In this document: piece after piece, positions 13,736 to 23,733 of the stretch
How the letters are laid out: each line of letters begins with the position of its first letter
Position numbering within the stretch: position 1 is the first letter of the stretch
Assembly (NCBI RefSeq): GCF_016772475.1
Contig: NZ_CP068595.1
Location: 1,364,001 to 1,428,000, forward strand
Length of the DNA stretch: 64,000 bases
Direction: 5' to 3'
Origin: Paenibacillus sonchi
GTDB taxonomy: Bacteria > Bacillota > Bacilli > Paenibacillales > Paenibacillaceae
Notes under the pieces: generated by a model
The model's input: the letters and a program-made list of their open reading frames with translations, nothing else
Database searches by the model: none
Told to the model about the DNA's origin: nothing
Made by a program: the position numbers and the translations under genes

Positions 13736-13765
13736 ATTTTACTGAATGTTACAAGAGTTTGTCAA
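13736..13765 (-). promoter_or_regulatory. Sigma-A promoter of the atp operon
   Basis: On the minus strand TTGACA (13765-13760) and TAAAAT (13741-13736) are separated by 18 bases, about 30 bases before the atpZ start codon. Confidence 0.75.
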
Positions 13766-13902
13766 TCCAGCGCAAATCATGGCTTTTTCGGATGAAAGTA
13801 TGAAAATAATCACAGCATAAGATTCCAAAACCATATAAACCGTACAGTTTTACTGTATGTTGATTTTGGTGCATTCAGAATATCGATTTCAAGCTACTTT
13901 GT

Positions 13903-15057
13903 TCATTTTGTGAACATTCTGTGAAACTCTTCCGGACGGTCTTGAATTACACCGAAATGGTGCAAAATCGCATTGACAATTCTTTCGGAGGCTTTGCCGT
14001 CTCCATACGGGTTGGCGGCCCGGCTCATGGACTGATACAGCTCTTGATCAGTCAATAAAGCATGTGTCCGTTGATACACCTTCTCCTCGTCCGTGCCCAC
14101 AAGCTCCAGCGTTCCGGCTTCGATCCCTTCCGGGCGCTCGGTTGTATCACGCAGCACAAGCACGGGAACTCCAAAGGAGGGAGCTTCCTCCTGCAGGCCG
14201 CCGGAATCGGTCAATATCAGGTGGGTATGCGGATAAAAATTATGCAGGTCAACGACATCCAGCGGATCAATCAGCTTGATTCTCGGGTGTCCGCCAAGTA
14301 TCTCATGCGCCGGTTCCTTAACTGCCGGACTCGGATGCACAGGATAGACTATAGCTACATCTTCAAATTCATCAGCGATTCTTTTGACAGCACGGAAAAT
14401 ATGACGGTGCGGTTCGCCTTGAGATTCCCTGCGGTGCGCCGTCATTAAAATAAGTCGTTTTCCTGAAGCAAAATCCAGTACAGGATGCCGGTAGTCCGGC
14501 TGTACGGTATATTGAAACACATCGGTTACGGTGTTGCCTGTGATATAAATACTTGATTCTTTTTTGTTCTCGTGTCTCAAATTACCCGCTGACCAGTCAG
14601 TCGGAGAAAAATGCAGATCGGCAAGAACCCCCGTCAATTGACGGTTCATTTCCTCGGGGTACGGAGACAGCTTGTTCCAGGTCCTGAGTCCTGCTTCTAC
14701 ATGGCCTACTTGAATTTGCTGCAGGAAAGAAGCGTAGCTGGCGAGGAAAGTGGTAAGTGTATCCCCATGCACAAGCACCAGGTTCGGCTTCGCTTCCCGA
14801 AGCACCGGCTCCAGTCCTTCCAGCACCCGGATCGTAATTTCATTCAGCGTCTGGCGGTCTTTCATTACATCCAGATCATAATCAGGAGTAATCTTGAATA
14901 CCTCAAGCACCTGATCCAGCAGTTCACGGTGCTGCGCTGTTACGCAAACAACGGATTCAATATGCTCGGGATGCTTGGCAAGCTCCAGGACCAAAGGCGC
15001 CATTTTGATCGCCTCGGGGCGCACACCAAAAATCGTCATCACTTTAATTTTGGACAT
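13903..15057 (-). CDS. mnaA: UDP-N-acetylglucosamine 2-epimerase (non-hydrolysing)
   Basis: Converts UDP-GlcNAc to UDP-ManNAc in the cytosol, feeding wall teichoic acid linkage units and other surface polymers. The family pattern is clear: MTIFGVRPEAIKMAPLVLEL, VCVTAQHRELLDQVL, VLVHGDTLTT, HVEAGLRT, MTAHRRES, TDSGGLQEEAPSFGVPVLVL and RDTTERPE. I prefer ATG 15057 (MSKIKVMTIFG) with AGAGGG 8 bases before it; an ATG 10 codons upstream is possible. Length is 384. Confidence 0.95.
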   Translation of the reverse strand: MSKIKVMTIFGVRPEAIKMAPLVLELAKHPEHIESVVCVTAQHRELLDQVLEVFKITPDYDLDVMKDRQTLNEITIRVLEGLEPVLREAKPNLVLVHGDTLTTFLASYASFLQQIQVGHVEAGLRTWNKLSPYPEEMNRQLTGVLADLHFSPTDWSAGNLRHENKKESSIYITGNTVTDVFQYTVQPDYRHPVLDFASGKRLILMTAHRRESQGEPHRHIFRAVKRIADEFEDVAIVYPVHPSPAVKEPAHEILGGHPRIKLIDPLDVVDLHNFYPHTHLILTDSGGLQEEAPSFGVPVLVLRDTTERPEGIEAGTLELVGTDEEKVYQRTHALLTDQELYQSMSRAANPYGDGKASERIVNAILHHFGVIQDRPEEFHRMFTK

Positions 15058-15138
15058 AACCCCTACCCTCTCTTCACAAATCCTCATTATTGTTTGGTCT
15101 GTTTTGTTTGTTCTATAGTACTACTACTTGATTGAAGT

Positions 15139-15768
15139 TCATTTGGTTCCATACAACCGGTCACCGGCATCTCCAAGCCCGGGCACAATATATCCGTGCT
15201 CATTCAGATGATCATCCAGCGCGGCAACATAGATATCTACATCCGGGTGGGCAGCTTGTACAGCGGCAACGCCTTCCGGAGCGGCAATCAGGTTCATCAT
15301 CTTGATCTGGGTGCACCCGCGGTTCTTCAGCGAGGTGATCGCAGCAATGGCAGAGCCGCCTGTAGCCAGCATCGGGTCAATCACAATCAATTCGCGTTCC
15401 TGGACATCCGTAGGGAGCTTGATATAATATTCGACCGGCTGAAGGGTTTCCGGATCACGGAACAATCCGACATGCCCTACCTTGGCTGCAGGAAGCAGCT
15501 TCAGCACGCCTTCAAGCATCCCCAGTCCCGCACGCAGAATCGGAATCAGACCCAGCATTCTTCCGGAAATCACTTTGCTCTGTGTCTCTGCTACCGGTGT
15601 CTGCACGGTGATAGTCTCCAGCGGGATATCCCGCGTAATCTCATATGCCATAAGTGTAGCGACTTCATCAACATGCTCTCTGAACTCTTTCGTATTCGTC
15701 CGCACGTCGCGAATAAATGTTAATTTGTGCTGAATCAAAGGATGATCGCAAATCACCAATTTTCCCAT
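15139..15768 (-). CDS. upp: Uracil phosphoribosyltransferase
   Basis: Salvages uracil with PRPP to UMP. It has [20 protein letters not shown], the PRPP loop [15 protein letters not shown] and the uracil-binding end [17 protein letters not shown]. Length 209 is exactly typical. A GGAGGG ribosome site precedes the ATG. A sequence resembling a catabolite-response element (AGAAAGCGCTTTTG, about 15808-15821) lies 40 bases upstream, weak evidence for CcpA control. Confidence 0.97.
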   Translation of the reverse strand: MGKLVICDHPLIQHKLTFIRDVRTNTKEFREHVDEVATLMAYEITRDIPLETITVQTPVAETQSKVISGRMLGLIPILRAGLGMLEGVLKLLPAAKVGHVGLFRDPETLQPVEYYIKLPTDVQERELIVIDPMLATGGSAIAAITSLKNRGCTQIKMMNLIAAPEGVAAVQAAHPDVDIYVAALDDHLNEHGYIVPGLGDAGDRLYGTK

Positions 15769-16426
15769 TCTTGTCCCTCCGGTAATTGTAAGTCTTATTT
15801 ATAGCCGCAGAAAGCGCTTTTGCTTCTCCCATGGCTAAATCCTGTCTATTATATCATCACCCGGGGTGTATTTCACCTACGAAGGACTGGTTCTGCAGAC
15901 GCAAATCCATCTGCTGCCCAGGTTGAATCTGCGAAGGGTCCAGATCTTTATCCCTTAATTCAATGATTAACGCGGCTTAGTTTGTGCCATTTTGCTCATT
16001 TAATACTTTTCACATTTCTTTCACTATTATTGTTGAAATTTTCATGAACTTTCATAAATATTTCACGAGAATTTTCGACAAATTTATGGTTTTAAATGTG
16101 AACATTATGCAACAAGTCCCCCGTAACTCATTCCTCCTTGAGTCAAGCGGCAAGCTACATGAAAAAAAGGAACATACATTCCTGCCAGTGCCTCAACCGA
16201 TAGCGGGAAAAGCACACTTAATCCGGCTCCCTCTTTCAGGTGAATTGCTCACACAGCAACCCCAAACTCCCCCTCTATGGACCCCACGGCAACTCCAAGT
16301 GAAAAAAAGGTGCAGATTTAGTGGAGAAAGGTTAACTAAAATAGCCGTAAGCGCGAGTTAGAGATCTAGTCCGTTTATCCGCAAGTACCCCGCATTGTAA
16401 AACTAAAGTTCAACTTATACAGACAG
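15769..16426. other. Intergenic region between upp and glyA, with dispersed repeat cores
   Basis: About 660 bases without a convincing gene. The left part is AT-rich. The right part (about 16157-16345) has several copies of a core like AGTGGAAAAAGGTTAACTAA (for example TAGTGGAGAAAGGTTAACTA at 16319), also found in other intergenic regions of this window. A plus-strand open frame here is built from those repeats and has no ribosome site. Confidence 0.6.
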
Positions 16427-16471
16427 CAAAAAGCCTCCGCAGCGCCGGGGTTCCGGTGTTTGCGGAGGCTT
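16427..16471 (-). terminator. Terminator after glyA
   Basis: An 11-bp stem AAGCCTCCGCA/TGCGGAGGCTT with an imperfect inner hairpin is followed on the minus strand by TTTTTG. Confidence 0.85.
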
Positions 16472-16513
16472 GTGTAACAACAGGCTGCGAATGCTGGCCC
16501 TAGCTGCGCCAGT

Positions 16514-17761
16514 TTAGTATTGCAGGCCCGGATAGATCGGATACTGCTCAGTAAGTGCGGCTACTTCACGGGCAGCCTCGGCGAGTTTGCCTTCATCTTT
16601 AGGGTTCTTCAATACACTGGCGATAATGCGGCCGATGGTTACCATCGCCTGCTCGTTCATTCCACGCGAAGTGACTGCAGGTGTACCGATGCGGATACCG
16701 CTCGTTACAAACGGGCTCGTTGGATCAAACGGAATAGCATTCTTGTTCACCGTAATGCCGATTGAATCAAGAACCTTCTCCGCATCCTTGCCTGTAATAT
16801 TCAAATTACGGGTATCAAGCAGCATCAAATGGTTGTCTGTACCGCCGGATACAATGTTGACTCCTTCACCGATCAGTGTTTCTGCCAGCACCTTGGCGTT
16901 CTTCACTACATTTTCGGCATAGGTTCTGAATGAAGGCTGAAGAGCTTCACCAAAGGAAACGGCTTTGGACGCAATCACGTGCATCAGCGGTCCGCCCTGC
17001 GAGCCGGGGAATACGGCCTTGTCAATCGCCGCCGCCCATGGCTGTCTGCAGAGAATCATACCTCCGCGGGGGCCGCGCAGCGTCTTGTGTGTGGTTGTAG
17101 TAACAAAATGGGCATGCGGCACAGGGCTCGGATGAAGGCCTGCAGCGACCAGTCCGGCGATATGGGCCATATCCACCATGAACAACGCGCCTACATCGTT
17201 CGCAATCGAACCGAGGGCTTCAAAATCAATTGTTCGCGGATACGCGCTTGCTCCGGCTACGATCAGCTTAGGACGGTGTTTGAAGGCTGCCTTGCGCACT
17301 TCATCATAATCAATCAGGAACGTATCCTCCTGCACGCCATAAGCCACAAAATTATACAGCAATCCGGAAGCATTCACCGGGCTGCCGTGCGTCAGATGGC
17401 CGCCATGCGCCAGGTTCATTCCGAGGACAGTGTCGCCAGGATTCAGCGCGGCAAGATAAACCGCCATATTGGCCTGGGCACCGGAGTGCGGCTGCACATT
17501 GGCATGATCGGCACCGAAGAGCTGCTTGGCGCGGTCACGGGCCAGATTCTCCACAATATCCACATCTTCACAACCGCCATAATACCGTTTGCCGGGATAC
17601 CCTTCGGCATACTTGTTCGTGAGCACTGAACCCATCGCTTCCATTACAGCTTCGCTGACGATATTCTCCGAGGCAATAAGCTCAATATTGGCACGCTGAC
17701 GGCTCAGCTCCAGTCCCATCGCTTCCAGTACTGCCGGGTCACTCTTACGCAATTGTTCCAT
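16514..17761 (-). CDS. glyA: Serine hydroxymethyltransferase
   Basis: PLP enzyme that converts serine and tetrahydrofolate to glycine and methylene-THF. Signature segments: [37 protein letters not shown], and the PLP lysine in [16 protein letters not shown] chose ATG 17761 ([15 protein letters not shown]), with GGAGG upstream; an upstream in-frame extension has no homology. Length is 415. In Bacillus it also sits beside upp and ywlG. Confidence 0.97.
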   Translation of the reverse strand: MEQLRKSDPAVLEAMGLELSRQRANIELIASENIVSEAVMEAMGSVLTNKYAEGYPGKRYYGGCEDVDIVENLARDRAKQLFGADHANVQPHSGAQANMAVYLAALNPGDTVLGMNLAHGGHLTHGSPVNASGLLYNFVAYGVQEDTFLIDYDEVRKAAFKHRPKLIVAGASAYPRTIDFEALGSIANDVGALFMVDMAHIAGLVAAGLHPSPVPHAHFVTTTTHKTLRGPRGGMILCRQPWAAAIDKAVFPGSQGGPLMHVIASKAVSFGEALQPSFRTYAENVVKNAKVLAETLIGEGVNIVSGGTDNHLMLLDTRNLNITGKDAEKVLDSIGITVNKNAIPFDPTSPFVTSGIRIGTPAVTSRGMNEQAMVTIGRIIASVLKNPKDEGKLAEAAREVAALTEQYPIYPGLQY

Positions 17762-17853
17762 GATTCTTATTTCCTCCCTAGTGCTCTTTAGTTTATGTTG
17801 CCTGTGTGAAGATAAACTATAATCACAGCATTCCGTCAACCAACTTTGTGTCC

Positions 17854-18510
17854 TTAATCGCAGCTGCGTGATCCGCTGGTCTCCGGATTACGGTATACCG
17901 CGCGTTCCCCGCCGATGAGCGGAGGTCTGCTCCAGGCTGCATTCACCCGGGCCGAACCAATGTAGCGCAGGCTTGGCCGAAAAGGGACGGCTACCCGGCG
18001 CAAATGCATGCCGATCAGCGTCTCGCCGATATCGATACCGGCATCGGCCTCCACGGTTTCCGCCAGCACAGGATCAGCCATCGAGCGGTACGCAGCGGCA
18101 GCCATTGAACCACCGGCTCCCGGAATCGGCACCGCCGACACTTCCCTCAGTCCTAGCTTCCCCAGCAGTGAGCGTTCCATCACCAGCGAACGGTTCAAAT
18201 GCTCGCAGCACTGGTATACCGGATGAAAACCCTTCTCCGCAGCAACCTGAACAACACCCTCCAAGAGCTGCTGCGCCACCTCAAGCGCGCCGCCGGTACC
18301 AATACGGACCCCGGCCACTTCACTTGTGCTTGCGCCCACAACAAGAATCTTGCCGGGCCCCAGCTTCCCGGCGTCTGACAGCTCCCTTACCACAGCAGCG
18401 GTTGCAGCCGTTAAAGACAGCTCCGCCCCTGCCGGTTGACCGGCATCCCCGGCTGCATTGCTGGCTGCCGGATTCACCCGTGAGTCCTGCTTCATGACTT
18501 GATCCATCAC
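17854..18510 (-). CDS. ywlG: TIGR01440/UPF0340 family protein (YwlG-like)
   Basis: Conserved Firmicute protein of unknown function beside glyA. Recognisable segments: [39 protein letters not shown], and [20 protein letters not shown] followed by [10 protein letters not shown]. The first 30 residues (Ala-rich) are not conserved, so a later start is possible. Length 218 against about 180 for Bacillus YwlG is explained by that N-terminus. Confidence 0.85.
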   Translation of the reverse strand: MMDQVMKQDSRVNPAASNAAGDAGQPAGAELSLTAATAAVVRELSDAGKLGPGKILVVGASTSEVAGVRIGTGGALEVAQQLLEGVVQVAAEKGFHPVYQCCEHLNRSLVMERSLLGKLGLREVSAVPIPGAGGSMAAAAYRSMADPVLAETVEADAGIDIGETLIGMHLRRVAVPFRPSLRYIGSARVNAAWSRPPLIGGERAVYRNPETSGSRSCD

Positions 18511-18532
18511 TTAAGCCTCCCTCAAGCAAGTA

Positions 18533-18615
18533 GAAACGGCTTTGCTGTCCCTTTTAGGGGCGTACCGTTTCAGCGAGAAATATAAGGATGATTCATAAAG
18601 CGAAACATATACATC
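18533..18615. repeat. Dispersed intergenic repeat, copy 1
   Basis: AACGGCTTTGCTGTCCC, then AGGGGCGT and CAGCGAGAAATATAAGGAT, align with 29789-29855 (GCGGCTCCGCCGTCCCC, AGGGGCGT, CAGCGAGAATAGAAGGA). The inner CCCTTTTAGGGG can fold. Together with the terminator at 18662 it fills the gap between ywlG and ywlE. Confidence 0.5.
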
Positions 18616-18661
18616 CTTATATTACATTAAAAAACTAAGCCTACCAGTATGCTGTATTTTA

Positions 18662-18705
18662 AACAAAAAAGAGCAGTCCGCAGGTGGCTGCGGATGTGCT
18701 CTTTT
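18662..18705 (-). terminator. Terminator after ywlE
   Basis: AAAAGAGCA/TGCTCTTTT outer stem with inner CCGCAG/CTGCGG; on the minus strand it is followed by T6. Confidence 0.85.
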
Positions 18706-18832
18706 GCCCAGGCGACCGGCCGTTTATTCCAGTGCTCCATCGTGGTTTGATCCACACTTGTCGCCAGTTACACCGGAACCGGGTAATATTTATTTCATCT
18801 TAAAGGAATGGCCGCGAAAAATCAACCATACT

Positions 18833-19420
18833 TTATAACCGGCGCAAGGACTCCAGCTTATCCAGAAGACTGTGCAGTGCTGTTCGTATCTCGGCAGCGG
18901 CCAGCTCATAATCTTCCCTCGGGCCTCCGAAGGGATCGGAGATATCAAAGCTTGGAATCCGTTGACGGATTTCTATGATCCGCTGCAGATCAGCCGATTT
19001 CGGCTCTCCACCTAGTGCAAGGCTAAGCTCGGCATCGGCATAAAGGCTATCCAGCTCACGGATATCTGCGTTCACGGTTTCTTCATCGTAGACATATTCT
19101 TTTAGGGTATAAGTCTTCGCAACGGCATCAGGAAAATATTGCAGCAAGTGGCGTTTGTGCCCCCCTGTGAGGGTCAGCACCAGATCCGCCCAGGCTACGG
19201 TCTCTGCATTTAGCTGCGTGGACAGGATTTGATCATGAATTCCTTCGTCCCGCAGAATCGCCGCGGCATGTCTGGACATGGAAGTACCGGAAATGGCGGA
19301 AACGCCTGCAGACCGCACTTCCACGTCAATTCCCCGCTCCTTCGCAAGTTTCCGGAGAAGCCCCTCAGCCATAGGACTACGGCATGTATTCCCTGTGCAG
19401 ACGAATAAAATATGCAGCAT
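18833..19420 (-). CDS. ywlE: Protein arginine phosphatase (low-MW phosphatase fold, YwlE-like)
   Basis: Removes phosphate from arginine in proteins marked by McsB for ClpCP degradation. The P-loop is CTGNTCRS near residue 7. The threonine after GN is the residue that favours phosphoarginine over phosphotyrosine in this family. The general acid aspartate is in DPFGGPREDY. Compared with about 150 residues in B. subtilis, this protein has about 195. The extra 45 or so lie between TLKEYVYDE and DPFGG (ELSLALGGEPKSADLQRIIE region). I start at ATG 19420, after GGAGG. Confidence 0.9.
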   Translation of the reverse strand: MLHILFVCTGNTCRSPMAEGLLRKLAKERGIDVEVRSAGVSAISGTSMSRHAAAILRDEGIHDQILSTQLNAETVAWADLVLTLTGGHKRHLLQYFPDAVAKTYTLKEYVYDEETVNADIRELDSLYADAELSLALGGEPKSADLQRIIEIRQRIPSFDISDPFGGPREDYELAAAEIRTALHSLLDKLESLRRL

Positions 19421-19476
19421 ACTTTCCACCTCCATGAAAAAATAAACCAAATTTTTTTGTTGTGCATGTTATTGTA

Positions 19477-20111
19477 TCAGAAGATGAACATTAAGCCAAA
19501 CGCAAGCAGAATCCCTCCGCCCAGTGCCTCACCGTAATCTCCTAATCCACGGCTGACCCTCCGGCCCAGCAGCAGGCCCGAGATGGACATCAGACCCCCG
19601 CAGGCTCCAAAAGCAAGCACGGTTAGTGTTATGCTATTCACAAACATCCCCAAGGAAACCCCTACGGAAAATGAATCTACACTCACACTGAGCGAAATCA
19701 GGAGCATCCCCAGAATGTGCGGTGATTGACGGGTTCACGGCGGGAATGATCCGTCCGGAAGGAGTTGAACACCATATGTCCACCCAGCAGCACAAGCAGT
19801 CCTCCGGCGGCAAAAGTAGTAACTTGTCCGAGCAAATGCCCGACATAGCTCCCTGTAAACAAGCCAAGCAGCGGCATCAGCACATGAAAAAAAGCAATGA
19901 GAAGACTGAGCTGCAGCACATGCAAAAGACGGATGCCCTTCATCCCGATGCCCACACCGAGTGAAAAAGCATCCATCCCCAGTGCGATTGCCATAATGGC
20001 AATCGTTACAATCTGGCCCCAGCCAGCATATACTCCCCCCATGTCCATGCCCATACCCCCAGAGTCCGAAAGTCTTGTACCACAACCATATGCGGACAAG
20101 AAGGGATTCAT
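19477..20111 (-). CDS. mntP: Manganese efflux pump MntP, frameshifted as sequenced
   Basis: Six-helix membrane exporter for Mn(II). The N-terminal half has IALGMDAFSLGVGIGMKG and the C-terminal half its internal repeat LSVSVDSFSVGVSLGMF; these two DxFSxG motifs are the family hallmark. The frame breaks at CCCC 19708-19711 (GGGG on the coding strand); one added G joins HRTFWG to MLLISLSVSVDSF. The joined protein is about 211 residues. The exact start is uncertain: ATG 20111 lacks a clear ribosome site, and a later ATG GAC ATG has GGGGG before it. The neighbours sua5 and ywlE match the Bacillus order (ywlC-ywlD-ywlE). Confidence 0.85.
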
Positions 20112-20122
20112 GACTGGGCGGG

Positions 20123-21348
20123 TCAGCCTGCGTCGATGACGGTGCCCCCGGCGGCTTTCATCAGCCGGTTCATAATTGCGGCGCCGAGGCCGGTATCCGG
20201 GCAGGCCTCGGCCAGAATATAGGTCGCTCCCGCTTCATCGAAGCGCCGCAGCGCGGCATACAGGGAGCGCGCCCCTTCCTCCGGCGAGGCCAGCGAGCCG
20301 AGGGAAACGACGCAGGCGGCCGCCCCGGCGGGATACAGGGCCTGATGCTCCTCGAAGAGGAGCAGGCCCGTGATCTCGCCGGCGCGCTGCGCCGCCTGCA
20401 GCAGGCCCGCGGCGGCTTCCGCCACGCGCCGCGCGGAAGCCCCGCGCACTACGCCAAGCGCTCCGCGCGGGGCGTAGTGCGTGTACTTCATGCCCGGCGC
20501 GCGCGGCGCCGGGCTGCTGTCCCGGCGGCCTGCGCCGCGCCGGGGGACTGGGCGGAAGCCGCCGCAGGCGCTTCCGCAGCAGCCGGAGCCGCAGCGACGG
20601 CTCCGGGACCGAGCACCGCCGCGAGCTGCTCGGCGGTGATGCCGCCGGGGCGGAGCACCGCGGCCGTCCCGTCAGGCTGCACCTGCACGACGGTCGACTC
20701 CAGACCGACCCCGGCCGCGCCGCCGTCAAGCACCCCGCCGATATATCCGGCGAGGTCTTCCAGCACATGGGCGGCCAGCGTAGGACTGGGCCGCCCGGAG
20801 CGGTTGGCGCTGGGCGCGGCCACCGGGCAGTCTGCCGCGCGGATCAGCGCCAGCGCGAGCTGATGGTCCGGCATCCGCACGCCAACCGTGTCCAGCCCCG
20901 CCGTTACCAGCGGCGATAATACGCCGGGACGGACGGGCAGCACTACGGTTAACGGGCCCGGCCAAAAAGCGCCGATCAACACCGCCGCAGAAGGATGCAC
21001 CTCCGTCACCAGCCTGTCCAGATCACTCCGCCGGGCAATATGCACAATCAGCGGATTGTCCGAAGGCCGGCCCTTGGCGGCAAAAACCGCCTCTACCGCA
21101 GCCGTGCTGCGGGCATCCGCCCCCAGCCCGTACACCGTCTCCGTCGGGAACGCGACAGTGCTTCCTTCCCGCAATAGAGCCGCTGCCTCTGCAATGGCTT
21201 GCCGGTCACCTTCGCTCTGCGGATAGAGTGCAGGGTCCACGCCAGGTTCTCCTGCCGCTGACAGCTTCCAGTACCGGGTGGAACCGATTTGGCCGCTGCG
21301 GCGCTGGACCGCGAATGAGGAATCTTGGGGTTCTTTCATTATCATCAC
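20123..21348 (-). CDS. sua5: Threonylcarbamoyl-AMP synthase (Sua5/YwlC), frameshifted as sequenced
   Basis: Makes threonylcarbamoyl-AMP from threonine, bicarbonate and ATP for the t6A37 tRNA modification. The YrdC domain (about residues 45-240) has TVAFPTETVYGLGADA, KGRPSDNPLIVHI and SANRSGRPSPT. The Sua5 C-terminal domain starts at MKYTHYAPRG. The two parts are in different frames; one added G at CCC 20521-20523 (GGG in the coding strand) gives DSSPAPRAPGMKYTHYAPRG, the expected conserved linker. The joined length is 408, longer than B. subtilis (about 346) because of an N-terminal extension and an Ala-rich linker. The gene is normally essential, so a sequence error is likely. Confidence 0.88.
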
Positions 21349-21488
21349 AAGCTTTCTAAATAAGGTGTTATATATACAAGTTGAAACGTTATATTCTCAG
21401 CAAAAGCGGCCCCACCAGGTGGCGCCGCAGGAAATCCGCTTCAATTCACATTATATCGTAACATAGGCCGTTATAGATTCATAGAAGC

Positions 21489-22244
21489 TCAGCTGAATAA
21501 TCCGCTGATCCAGCTCCAGATGTTCTCCAGCAGCTCCCAGAAGAAAAAGCGTACTTTCGGCCCTTCCGGTTCCCCGCCTGCCGCATCGGCCGCGCCAGTA
21601 TCGGGAGCTGTAACCGCTCCATCCCCCGCCGCCTTCACTTTGGCCCCTTCTCCGGCTGCAGCAGCCGAGACGGTCTTGGCCTTAGCCGCGGCAGGCGCCG
21701 CCGCATCTCCCGAGCCTGCATCAATGAAGCAGAGCGGCGGGAAGAGCACACACCACCAGTTCTGCCCCCGGCCTGCGCCCAGCGTGACCCGCACCGCTTC
21801 ATATTCTCCAGCCGGATAGACGGTGCCCCCGTACATTTTGGTCGGGAACGGAACAACGCCCAGCTCTACTTTATAACCGTAGTCGATACCCCGCTCCTCA
21901 AGCTCCCGGGCCACCAGTGCATTCAGCTCCGGCAAATGGCCCCGGATTAGCGTCCGGGCTTGCTCCAGACTCTGCGGATCTTCCAGCAAAGCCACCCATT
22001 GGTTCATCTGTTCGACTATACTGTCGCGGATCTGGCGTTTGACCCGCTGATCACCAGCCGCATCCGAGTTTGCCAGAATGCGCAGCCGTATCGAATCCTG
22101 CGGAATCGTCGCCTCCGCTACGGCGGCATCGGTTTTTTGCCCTTCCCAGGCCATCATGAGGATCATAAAAAAACAAATTAATATGGCAGTATACTTAAAA
22201 GTTACCCGTAAGGAATCCTGTCTTCCTGTCTTGCTCCATTCCAT
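21489..22244 (-). CDS. spoIIR: Stage II sporulation protein R
   Basis: Forespore-secreted signal that triggers SpoIIGA to process pro-sigma-E in the mother cell. An N-terminal membrane or signal segment (YTAILICFFMILMMAWEG) is followed by the SpoIIR core: IPQDSIRLRILANSDAAGDQ, VKRQIRDSIVEQMN, KVELGVVPFPTKMYGGTVYP, and GAGRGQNWWCVLFPPLCF. After the core, an Ala/Gly/Lys-rich stretch of about 50 residues separates it from a hydrophobic C-terminal end (FFFWELLENIWSWISGLFS). Location between sua5 and prmC fits Bacillus. Confidence 0.94.
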   Translation of the reverse strand: MEWSKTGRQDSLRVTFKYTAILICFFMILMMAWEGQKTDAAVAEATIPQDSIRLRILANSDAAGDQRVKRQIRDSIVEQMNQWVALLEDPQSLEQARTLIRGHLPELNALVARELEERGIDYGYKVELGVVPFPTKMYGGTVYPAGEYEAVRVTLGAGRGQNWWCVLFPPLCFIDAGSGDAAAPAAAKAKTVSAAAAGEGAKVKAAGDGAVTAPDTGAADAAGGEPEGPKVRFFFWELLENIWSWISGLFS

Positions 22245-22336
22245 TTTCAGCAGCCCCTCTCCCGCAAAACTCTTATGCCCCTAGTATGCCCAGGGAGGAG
22301 AGACTGCAAACCTATTAATCTATTAATTTATTGCCT

Positions 22337-23502
22337 TCAAAAATATACTGCCGGCGCAGGCAAATCTTCCTCCACATCCTGTCCATACAGCAGCACACTC
22401 ATAGCAATTCCCATACTGGCCATATTAATCACAATAGAAGTCCCGCCATAGCTAATGAAGGGAAGCGTAATTCCTGTCAGAGGCATCAGGCCGATATACG
22501 CCCCGATATTCTCAAAGATCTGGTACAGCAGCATCGCCACAATTCCAATAATCAGAAAAGGTCCTGCACGTTCCCGGCATTCCAGAGCGATCATAATCAT
22601 CCGGTGAATCAGAATAAAAAACAGCAACAGGAGCAATGCCGCCCCTACGAAGCCGAACTCTTCGGCAATTTGTGCAAATATCGCATCCGTATACAGCACC
22701 GGTATTTTACCGGACTGGACCGAGCCGCCCTGCATATATCCTTCTCCGCTGAGCCCGCCCGAGGCAATGGCTATTTTGGCATTCCGCGTCTGATAGCTGT
22801 CGTCGCTGCTGGCCAGCTCCGGGACCAGCCAGGGGTCAAAACGGGCCACAAAATGCTTGCGGCCGATGGTCTCGCTGAGAAAGCTGGTCATCTGCTCATG
22901 ATAGTGGATATAGCTGTAAATAAAACCGAATATCGAACCGCCAAAAATAATCAGACCGATCAGGGCATGGGACCATTTCATCCGGCCAATCCACAGCAGC
23001 CCGACCAGAATGACCATGTAGCTCAGCGCGTTGCCCAGATCGTTCTGGATAATGACGACCGCAAACGGCAGCAGCGCCACCAGACTGAGCGGCACGACAT
23101 CACGCCAGAACAGAAGCTCATCCTTGTTTTTGCGGACCAGCAGTGCAGCGAGTGCAAGAATCAGGATCAGCTTAAACAGCTCCGCCGGCTGCAGGCTTAA
23201 CCCTCCGACTTCGAGCCATCCCTTTGCCCCGTTTTTCACTTTGCCCACAAAGCTGACCACCACCAGTATCCCCACACCCATTATATAAATATAATGTGCA
23301 TATTTGACCAGAAGCCGGTAATCAAACAGGGATAGTCCAAAAAAGGCAACGAAGCCCACCCGTACCACTTAATCATCTGGATGTGTAATCCATCGTCTTT
23401 CCGCCCGTGCGTCACGCTGTATATCGATAAAATACTGATGACCATCAACATAAGCAGCACAACAACGATGACACCATCTATCTTTTTGAACCTTTGCAGC
23501 AT
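22337..23502 (-). CDS. FtsW/RodA/SpoVE family glycan polymerase, copy 1, frameshifted as sequenced
   Basis: SEDS-family peptidoglycan glycosyltransferase with about ten membrane helices. It begins MLQRFKKIDGVIVVVLLMLM and ends with the SEDS signature GLMPLTGITLPFISYGGTSI. The frame breaks at CCC 23359-23361; one added G on the coding strand gives KWYGVGFVAFFGLSLFDYR, matching the neighbour copy (KFYVLGIIAFFGLTFVDYR). The joined length is 388. It is about two-thirds identical by eye to the next gene, so the pair arose by tandem duplication. RodA, FtsW or a spore-specific role cannot be decided from sequence alone. Confidence 0.85.
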
Positions 23503-23672
23503 GGAACAGACCCCTAACTATGTCCGGATTTAGGCTTGCCCGCTACCATACATTTAAAGCGAATATTTAGAGCGAAGCCGTTGATTTCCATTTTAAAGCA
23601 AGGCGCAGGGTAAATACAATTTTTTTACATCTGTCCACAAAATCCCTGGGCTAAAGATACCTGCTGCACAAC

Positions 23673-23714
23673 AAAAAAACCGCCGGCCCATCATTAGATG
23701 AGCTGCAGCGGTTT
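23673..23714 (-). terminator. Terminator after second FtsW/RodA gene
   Basis: AACCGC/GCGGTT with inner CATC/GATG pairing; on the minus strand a T7 run follows. Confidence 0.8.
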
Positions 23715-23733
23715 CGGGTTAACTGTATTCAGG

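Noticed and set aside
15984..16361. Plus-strand open frame between upp and glyA
   Set aside because: Made of dispersed repeat cores, without ribosome site or recognisable family.
19700..20520. Programmed frameshifting in mntP or sua5
   Set aside because: No slippery heptamer with a downstream structure, and the same kind of one-base loss occurs in many unrelated genes, so error is simpler.
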